Source: Collybiopsis luxurians FD-317 M1
Lineage: Eukaryota; Basidiomycota; Agaricomycetes; Agaricales; Omphalotaceae
Assembly: GCA_000827265.1 (NCBI GenBank)
Contig: KN834889.1
Location: forward strand, 1 to 51,524
Direction: 5' to 3'
DNA: 51,524 nucleotides
Below the pieces are notes generated by a model. The model ran no database searches, was not told the origin of the DNA, and was given only the letters and a program-made list of their open reading frames with translations. The translations under genes were made by a program, and so were the position numbers. Shown piece after piece: positions 45,001 through 51,524 of the stretch (its first letter is position 1; every line of letters begins with the position of its first letter).

Positions 45001-46936
45001 TTCCAATTCCAATCCCAACACAGCCACACCAGTGCCTGACCTGGAATCTGCTCCAGAACTCGCTCTACCAGAAACCCACGATGTAGCTGCTTCACCACCA
45101 AGTAGCGAAAGCTCCAGATACTCACAACATCATCATGAAATCCACAAAAGCCATGACATCATGAGCTTTCCTCCCACTCCTGTACCAGCTCCACCTCGCT
45201 GCAGTATGAGGGAACGACATTTACCCTCCAGATATAACCCAGACCTTTTATATGGCATCCAGAATACCGCTCCCACAGTTACTCCACCAGCCATTCCAGA
45301 AGATACGACCACTGAACAAGCCCTCCTTGCTGACATTTCTCAGACTGAAGGCCTGGAACCGGCAAACCTCACTGAGGCTAGACATTCCATAGATTGGCCA
45401 AAATGGGCTAAGGCCATAGAGGAAGAATTAGAAAATCTGCAAGAGCACCATACCTGGGACATTATCGATATGCCGGCTCATGCCAATTTAGTTGGTACCA
45501 AATGGGTATTTTGTATCAAGAAGAATGCTGAGGGCCGCATTGAGCGCTATAAGGCATGTCTCGTTGCTCAAGGCTTCACTCAGGTTGAAGGTATTGATTT
45601 CTTCAAAACCTATGCTCCCGTTGCCCGCCTCTCCTCTATCTGTGTTTGTCTTGCCTTAGGCGCCCAGCTCAATCTTGAAATTCACCAAGTTGATGTAAAA
45701 GGCGCATACCTCAACAGTGATCTCATCGAGAATGAAGAAATCTACATCAAACATCCTCCCGGCTACCCTCTGTCTCCAACGCCATCCACTACATGCTTGA
45801 AGCTCAACCGTCCTATCTATGGTTTACATCAAAGTGGCCGTTACTGGTATATCAAGTTTGGCGCTACAATTAAGGTGCTATTGGGGATGGAACATTGCGA
45901 TGTGGATCACGCTGTCTTTTATAGACACAAAGATGGCCAGCTCATTATTATCATTTGTTCAGTTGATGATCTGACAATTCTCGCCTCTTCTCCAGAGTTG
46001 ATTGAACTAGTGAAAACAAAGCTCCGGGAAGCTTTCACTATCACTGATATGGGCAAAATTCACTGGATCCTAGGGATTAAAGTCAAATGCAACTGCGCCG
46101 CTCATACCATCTCTCTTTCCCAAAAATCCTACATTGACTCTATCGTTCGCCTATTCAAGCTCAAGAACTCTCATCCATCTGCAATTCCTCTCGATACCCA
46201 CAAAGGTCTATCCATCATGCAATGCCCACAGACTCCCACCGAAGCTGCTCTCATGCAGGACATTCCGTATCGTACCCTCATTGGGAAGCTTATGTACACT
46301 TCTATCGGAACTCGAGTCGACATCACTTTTGCTGTCCACGCCTTATCTCAATTTCTCACCAATCCTGGAATGGCACACTTCAATGAAGGAAAGTGCACAA
46401 TCAAGTATCTCAAGGGTACTAACGATTGGGGTATCATCTATGGACTCAAATCCAACGACGCTACAGGATGGGTTGACGCCGATGGAAATATGGCTGAAGA
46501 CCACCGCACTGTTACTGGTTGGGTCTACACTATCAATGGTGGAGCCGTTAGTTGGGGATCATGTTCCCAAACCCTGGTCACTCTCTCCACCGCTGAATCT
46601 GAATATGTCGCCGCTACCAATGCCGCCAAGGAAGGCCTTTGGATTCGTTCATTCATTGCTCAAATCTTTGAGCCCACCTTCACACTCATTCGGAACCCAA
46701 CCATTCTTAACTCTGACAACCAGGCTGCTATCGCTATCTCGAAGGACCATCAGCTCCATGGTCGTACCAAACATATTGATGTGCAATATCACTTCATCCG
46801 GTATATTATTGAAGACAGCAAGATTATTCTCGTATACTGTCTGACAGAGGAAATGATTGCAGACTCACTGACCAAGGCGCTGCCCAGCGCTAAGGCCAAA
46901 CACTTTGCTGCAGGATTTGGACTTGGTCCAGTTTGA
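42038..46936 (+). pseudogene. copia Gag-Pol polyprotein with six in-frame TGA codons
   Basis: One reading frame of 1,633 codons from ATG 42,038 to the TGA at 46,934 encodes, in order, five domains. The Gag capsid region has a CYNCNKQGHISKDC zinc knuckle at about 43,011. The protease motif is DLGCTKHI, where DSG is expected. Integrase has an HHCC finger near 44,050-44,170 (first His pair in LHRHMGH), first catalytic Asp in HSDVWGP, second in HSDVGGEY, and Glu in PEENGVAER. Reverse transcriptase has QVDVKGAYLNSDL and a CSVDDLTIL active site. RNase H has STAESEYVAA, DNQAAI and RTKHIDVQYHF. In-frame TGAs lie at 42,971, 43,748, 44,324, 44,573, 44,711 and 44,798. No frameshift is needed. Each TGA is where Arg CGA fits the family (for example SNGF...RGRG, DDHS-R and TLLQ-R). 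Confidence 0.9.
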
Positions 46937-46943
46937 GGGGGAG

Positions 46944-47302
46944 TGTTGAATTATATGCTTACGCCTCAGACGCTAATTCCTATACAAACATGGACACAAG
47001 TACATTACCGCATAAACACATATAGCTACCTGAGTACTTTCCAACTTGCTCTGTTCACTTCCCACAGTATATATATATGTTGATACCCTTACCCTGCTGC
47101 CTCAGACACTTTGACTATCTCGTTCAGGCTCTGAGGCAAGTACCTACATTTCTCCTACGTTTACCTTTACTTACAGTACAATAGTCTCTGCTGTTTATTA
47201 CAGGTAATAGAGACACTTCGACTATCTTGTTCAGGCTCTGAGTCTCTGCCATTTATTACAGATCCCCTGAGCCAACTTGAACAACTGAATACTTATTCAA
47301 CA
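46944..47302 (+). repeat. 3' LTR of copia element 2
   Basis: 359 bp, the same ends as the 5' LTR, preceded by the polypurine tract GAGGGGGAG (46,935-46,943). Confidence 0.9.
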
Positions 47303-47444
47303 GGCCTCAGGATGCTCAGAGAGCCCAAGGTTGCCTAGGATTGGGGGGTGTCCCCTGGACAACCTGGGTAGCCTGGGTAGCCTGGGTAGCTTGGGTTTTA
47401 GGGCATTTTCCTGATGTTGTGGAGCTGGCACTGTGGGATACATC

Positions 47445-48130
47445 TAGGGTTGTGCATGGTTGGGTCACTGACCAATGACCCAACCCAACCCAGCATAGGT
47501 TGACCTGACCTGATATGATCCAGCTCAAGGCTCAATGAGGGTCAAGAGTCATGGTCAGCATTTCTCTGATTCCTGACCTCCAGATTTGATTCATGGGTCA
47601 GTGTGCCCAGGCTTGAGAAGGGGCTGAGCAATTTAGTACTCATATATAAGATGCTCTTAGTATGCCATAAGATGCTTCCTAAGATGCTACATTGGGGTAG
47701 GCACTGGGAAATAAATTGTTGCTCAACAACCTGGGTCAGGTGACCACACTGTCTTTGGCTTCAATAGAGAGGTTTTGCTACTGGCCATTTGATTATGTTT
47801 CTGCATCAGATGCAGAACCAACACATGTGCTGGTATCTATGCCTGGGCTGTCTTCACACTTGAATTCTACTTTTTCATTCTCTTCTTGAATTCTCATGCA
47901 ACAAGAGCATGGCCTGGATGTATCTGATACATGAGCCCTTGATCATGAGTGCGCCGCAACAACACATGCCAGAGAACATGATCTAGACAACAGCTGACTG
48001 ATAGAATCAGTTGCGAAACCTCTCTAATGCAAAGTTTTGGACCAGGGATAAGGACTGCTATATAGCTATGCTTGAGGTAGTTGGTAAAATATATACTTGT
48101 ATCAATGAATTTTGCACTGATTGTGGCTAG
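47445..48130. mobile_element. hAT-type MITE, second copy, interrupted and truncated
   Basis: It begins TAGGGTTGTGCATGG after GATACATC (47,437-47,444), the same as the MITE at 10,276. The left flank (ttgtggagctggcactgtg) is also shared, so this is a copy carried by segmental duplication and not a fresh insertion. It is interrupted by a 260-bp MITE. It is cut at 48,130 by the LTR of copia element 3, at the position equivalent to about 10,676. Confidence 0.75.
47766..48025. mobile_element. MITE, 260 bp, with AAT duplication
   Basis: The ends are AGAGAGGTTTTGCTACTG and the complement of AGTTGCGAAACCTCTCT. AAT flanks both sides (47,763-47,765 and 48,026-48,028). The homologous hAT MITE at 10,276-10,797 reads ttcaatgtaaag here with no insertion. 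The 3-bp duplication fits PIF/Harbinger-type elements, but the family is not proven. No coding capacity. Confidence 0.75.
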
Positions 48131-48522
48131 TATTGGAGGTTATGGACACTAGTTAAGATAATGGCAGACAGTGCACACAGATCAAAGGAGAGAAAAAGTG
48201 CCACTAGATTGTTTGTGTATGTAGGTGGCTTTATATACAAATACATAGTGTTATATGTAGTAGACCACTAGCTAGATAAAAGACAGATGAGAACATGTAA
48301 CTAAGTATCATGGGAACTAGTACACAAGAGTGGGTATATGTAATAGGAACCATGAGAACAGAGATGGGATGGTGAGACAAGATATAAGTACACTACAACT
48401 AAAGATAGAACAGTGTGAGATGGCAAGGGAACATAAATATAAGTATAGTACAACTACAAGAAAGTGTCCCATAGATAGATATATCCAATTGTACCTTGTG
48501 AATACCTAATTATAATCCAACA
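48131..48522 (-). repeat. 3' LTR of copia element 3
   Basis: 392 bp. The element-sense ends are TGTTGGA and TCCAATA (TCCAACA expected). Most of it matches 29,995-30,338 of element 1 closely. It contains several TATA-like ggtatatgt/tatata words. Confidence 0.75.
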
Positions 48523-48529
48523 CTTCCCT

Positions 48530-50930
48530 TCTAACCTTTGCTAGTCCCATGGATGAAGTGAAGTGTTTGGCTTTCAAAGAGGGCAAGCCTTTGGTGAGGG
48601 TGTCTGGCATTATATCCTTGGTAGGACAATATGTTAAATGTATTTTACCTTCTTCAATTACATACCAAATGAAATGATAGCAAATATCAATGTGTTTTCT
48701 TGGCATGGAACTGATCATCTTTGGCCAAGGCAATAGCAGACTAATTGTCTGAAAGAATAGGAATAGGAGTTGTAATGGAACCAAAAAATTCTGATAGGAG
48801 GCTCCTAAACAAATCACTTCTTTAGCTGCATGGGTGAGATCAATGTACTCCACTTTTGTAGTGGATAAAGAAATTGTGTCCTGCCTTTTTGATGACTATG
48901 AAACTGCTCCTCCATTGAGCATAAACACATATCCTGAGATCACATGTCTGTCTTCCTGTGACATTCCATCTGCATCTGAATATCCTGTAATATCCTCCTG
49001 CTTTCCTCCAAAGGTAAGCCATGTGTCTCTTGTGGACTTCAAATAGGCATATACACACTTTAAAGCATTCCAATGCACAATGCCAGGTTCTGGGAAAAGT
49101 GTGCCAAGATAGACACTGCATAGGTGATGTCTGGTCAAGTAGCAACTGAGAAATACTGCAATGAACCAGGAGCTTCTTTGTAGGGTTTGTTGTTCATCTG
49201 AGTAGTTTCCTCAACTGTGGTTGGGATTTGGTCTTTGTAAGAAGGACATGAGGGTCAAATGAAATAGTAAGGGGGTTTGATATCAGGAAATTCATATTGG
49301 GAGAGAATAGCATTGATGTACCATTGCTGTGATAAATGAATGAATTTTGAATGGAGAGATCTGGGAATCTCTATCCCAAATAGCCAATCTCCTGAATTGA
49401 CAACTTCAATTATGTCCTTTATGTCCCTGTTCAGCTGCTCCATGGTAGATAGAACTTTGGTGACCAATGTCATGTTGTCAACATGAATGAAGATGATGCT
49501 GAAGGGATCTGTGCAATAGAATACAGCATGATCAAAATCAGACCTTTTAAATCCTATTTTTGCCATGATTTCCCTGAATCACTGGTACCATTGTCTACCA
49601 GCTTGTTTAAGACCATATAGTGCCAATTTGAGGTGAAGCACTTGTCCTGGTTTAACACCTATATTGATTCCTGGTGGTGCCTTCATAAAAATCCTTTCAT
49701 TATTGTCCAATTTCCCATAAAAATATGCCAATTTTACATCCATTTGATGAATAACCATATTCTTTTCAGCTGCTATGCTAAGGATAGCACCAGCTGATGC
49801 TAATTTGGCAACAGTTGTGAAAGTCTCATCTGGGAAGTAATCAACATCTGGGATCTGATTAAATCCTTGCACCACTAGTCTGGCTCTATAGCCAATGACT
49901 TTCCCAGTTTCATCCTTTTTGGTTCTAAAAACCCATTTGGATGTGAGAATGTTTGCATTGTCAGGTAGAATGACAATGTCAGAAGTTCCCTGCTGCTGGA
50001 GTATAGAAATTTCTTCCTTCATGGCTTCCAACCATTTGGGCCAATCTGGATGTTTCATGGAATCTGCACTGGATAAAGGATCAGACTCCATTTCTAATGT
50101 TACCTGTGCAAGGGATGCTGTCAAATGACAACATTCCCTGTTTTCCTCAGCATTTCTTTCAATAATTTCCCTGGCCTTCTGGGTAGGTCTTCTGGTTCAT
50201 CTACCAGTAATCTCCTCAAATGGAATCAACTCTGCTATTTCTTCTGGAACTGGGATAACAGGCTGTTCCAACTTGGTGATTGATGTTTCCAAATTTCCCA
50301 AATTTCCATCCTCCCCTTCAACAAGTTGGATCTGCCTGTCAGAGAATACCACATTTCATTCAGCTGTTACTGTTTTCCTTTCTGGCCAATAGATATAGTG
50401 TCCTTCTGACTCTGTGTCAATACCTATCCATTGTCCTTCATGTGCCTGTGGTTCCAATTTTCCAGGACAGACTTCCTGTTTAACATAAACTGTACTACCA
50501 AAAATGTGAAAGTTAGAAATATCTGGAACTTTATCAAAGCATTCCAGTTCATCCATCCATTTAGGATTTAGCTTGATCCCACAAACCTGGTTTTTCTGGA
50601 ACATATGCTCATTGAATTTCCAATGTCAGAAAAATCAAAAATTACTTCTCCAGATTCTCCTTTCAAAATTTCAGTGGCTACCCATGATGATTCTGGGATT
50701 TCTTCAATTCTGGGTGAAGAAACCTCTGCATTTCTGGATCCTCTCCAGTTTCCATTGCTAGGCTTTTTACCTTTTGGAGATTCTCCTTTTGTCTCCTTGG
50801 CTTGGTAAGCCCAGTTCCTCTGCTATTTCTGCAATGAGCATTGACTAGCAAAATGTCCTTTACCTCTGCAATTATAGCAGTGGAGTTGTCAGATTGACTA
50901 GATTCTCCTCCTCTGCTATTGCCTCTGCCT
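48530..50930 (-). pseudogene. copia polyprotein remnants (element 3): Gag knuckle, RT, RNase H
   Basis: Near 50,830-50,890 the minus strand encodes a CYNCRGKGHFASQC zinc knuckle. 50,356-50,604 encodes the end of integrase (GSTVYVKQEVC, GQWIGIDTESEGHYIYWPER), with most of the catalytic core deleted. RT (49,255-50,124) is nearly continuous: HPDWPKWLEAMKEEI, MDVKLAYFYGKL and LYGLKQAGRQWYQ. An in-frame TGA at 49,579-49,581 sits where CGA is expected, and IFIHVDNMTLV carries Asn for the second Asp of the active-site pair. The RNase H region (48,530-49,145) is shifted in frame but shows TGYSDADG and a YCPTKDIMPDTLTKGLPS tail. Confidence 0.75.
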
Positions 50931-51180
50931 TTAGCATTACCTCAGACATTACCTCAGAAATTACCTCTATTACTTCCTCAGCCTTGAAAATTTCCATGTC
51001 CTTGATTATTGTTACCAGCATAGTTTGCTGATTCCTTCTTAGCTGGCTGATTTGTCTTTACATGTCCCATTGCTTCAGCATGTATTGTTGATATCAACTC
51101 CTGTGGGGTTAATCTTGTATCTGTTTTCCTTGATATGACAATCAAGGCATTGGTTGTTGGTAGAAAAATTTTCAGGATAG

Positions 51181-51524
51181 TGTCACGAAGCGGTTTACAG
51201 CGGAGTGGCTTTCAAGAGCACGGTAATCAGTTTAGGCAGAGTCTGGTCCCAATCGACAGAGTTAATTAAATAGTCTACTGGTACAAGCAGGATACTCACC
51301 TGGTCCCAATCGACAGAGAGGTCAAGCTAGGGACTCAGGTTACAGGTGGTAGGTATATATACTGTAGTAAGCTGTAAGAGAGACTAATGCTACTGGAGGA
51401 TAAGACGAGAAACTAATGCTACTGGAAGACAATAGCTAAGTGACAGCTATGAGAATAAAAAGTATGGAGCATGTGGTCATGCGACAGATACGAGAAGAGA
51501 AACAAGGACAGTTCATTAATAAAA
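51181..51524. mobile_element. Start of another LTR-like insertion, running off the window
   Basis: It begins abruptly with TGTCACGAAGCGG inside copia element 3. TGTCACG is a common LTR start in fungal elements. It contains ctggtcccaatcgacagag twice (51,243 and 51,299) and a tatatatactg TATA-like word near 51,355. Base composition is visibly richer in CG than the host element, so it is probably younger. The far end, and thus the element type and target duplication, are not in view. Confidence 0.5.

Larger units (their letters stand above)
41620..47302 (+). mobile_element. Ty1/copia retrotransposon, element 2 (family I), full length
   Basis: It has two 359-bp LTRs (41,620-41,978 and 46,944-47,302), TGTTGAA...TTCAACA ends, and a perfect GGCCT duplication (41,615-41,619 and 47,303-47,307). 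Inside are a primer-binding site directly after the 5' LTR, one polyprotein frame in copia order, and a GAGGGGGAG polypurine tract directly before the 3' LTR. The LTRs differ at 15 positions by my count, all transitions. The structure is complete, but the coding frame has six stops. Confidence 0.95.
41482..47413. mobile_element. MITE with inverted ends, split by copia element 2
   Basis: The left end CAGGAAAATGACCTGAAG (41,482) and the complement of the right end, CAGGAAAATGCCCTAAAA (ending 47,413), are inverted copies followed by CCC-A-GCT words. Apart from the copia insertion (41,620-47,302 plus one 5-bp duplication) the MITE is about 245 bp. It contains a threefold gggtagcct repeat near 47,366. 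A related end occurs near 27,345. Confidence 0.65.
48131..51180 (-). mobile_element. Ty1/copia element 3 (family II), minus strand, 5' end not present
   Basis: The 3' LTR is 48,131-48,522 (392 bp), starting on the minus strand TGTTGGATTATAATTAGG after a GAAGGGAAG polypurine tract. The outer LTR boundary is confirmed because host hAT-MITE sequence resumes at 48,130. The internal region is the same family as element 1. The element is interrupted at 51,180, where element 1 continues (caggatag then aagcaat) but here a new sequence starts, so its 5' part lies beyond the window. Confidence 0.85.

Noticed and set aside
46134..46844. A 236-codon plus-strand frame inside the copia RNase H region
   Set aside because: It is out of frame with the clearly homologous RT/RNase H frame and has low-complexity composition; it is a shadow.

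Overview
This window looks like a transposon-rich, partly gene-dead stretch of an Agaricomycete (mushroom-forming basidiomycete) nuclear genome. The evidence is short GT-AG introns of 50-75 nt in every recognisable gene, NACHT-WD40 (NLR-like) genes of the type expanded in Agaricomycetes, a class II heme peroxidase, a wax-synthase-like fragment, a P450 fragment, and Ty1/copia, pogo and hAT-type elements. I saw no rRNA, tRNA or CRISPR. Species cannot be named from the sequence.

The backbone is a tandem array of a segmentally duplicated unit. Each unit carries a minus-strand NACHT-WD40 gene, followed on its 5' side by several kb of shared flank. That flank holds a decayed hypothetical gene and a histone H4 locus or its promoter remnant. 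The tail of an earlier unit lies at 1-1300. Unit A is about 1.5-10.2 kb, unit B about 11.3-22 kb and unit C about 33-39.6 kb. A fourth NLR, D, survives only as a C-terminal stub at 29.4-30.0 kb. WD40 repeat number differs sharply: 14 in A, 7 in B, 5 in C and 2 left in D. All four copies are damaged. A has a single nonsense codon, B a roughly 10-nt deletion just after Walker A, and C several deletions plus a solo LTR next to its P-loop.

Between units B and C lie a truncated wax-synthase-like fragment (+) and a class II peroxidase pseudogene (-) that meet tail to tail at a breakpoint near 22.97 kb. About 2 kb of unassignable DNA and several repeats follow. After unit C comes a P450 pseudogene at 39.8-40.5 kb.

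Mobile DNA fills the rest. There is a 3.3-kb pogo/Fot1-type DNA transposon (15,198-18,519) with an intact TA duplication and an empty site in unit C. A 5.7-kb Ty1/copia element (41,620-47,302) has both LTRs and a perfect 5-bp target duplication. Two degenerate elements of a second copia family run on the minus strand (about 30.0-33.0 kb and 48,131-51,180). There is also a solo LTR, hAT-type and other MITEs, a long-TIR foldback element, and the start of a further LTR-like insertion at 51,181. The 41.5-51.5 kb region is nested at least four levels deep.

One mutational theme runs through the window: C-to-T change at CpG. The long copia polyprotein frame has six in-frame stops, all TGA at positions where CGA (Arg) fits, and its LTR pair differs only by transitions, nearly all at CpG sites. 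The H4 and peroxidase pseudogenes show Arg-to-Cys or Arg-to-His changes of the same kind. This fits deamination of methylated CpG in silenced DNA. No intact, clearly functional protein-coding gene can be affirmed in this window.
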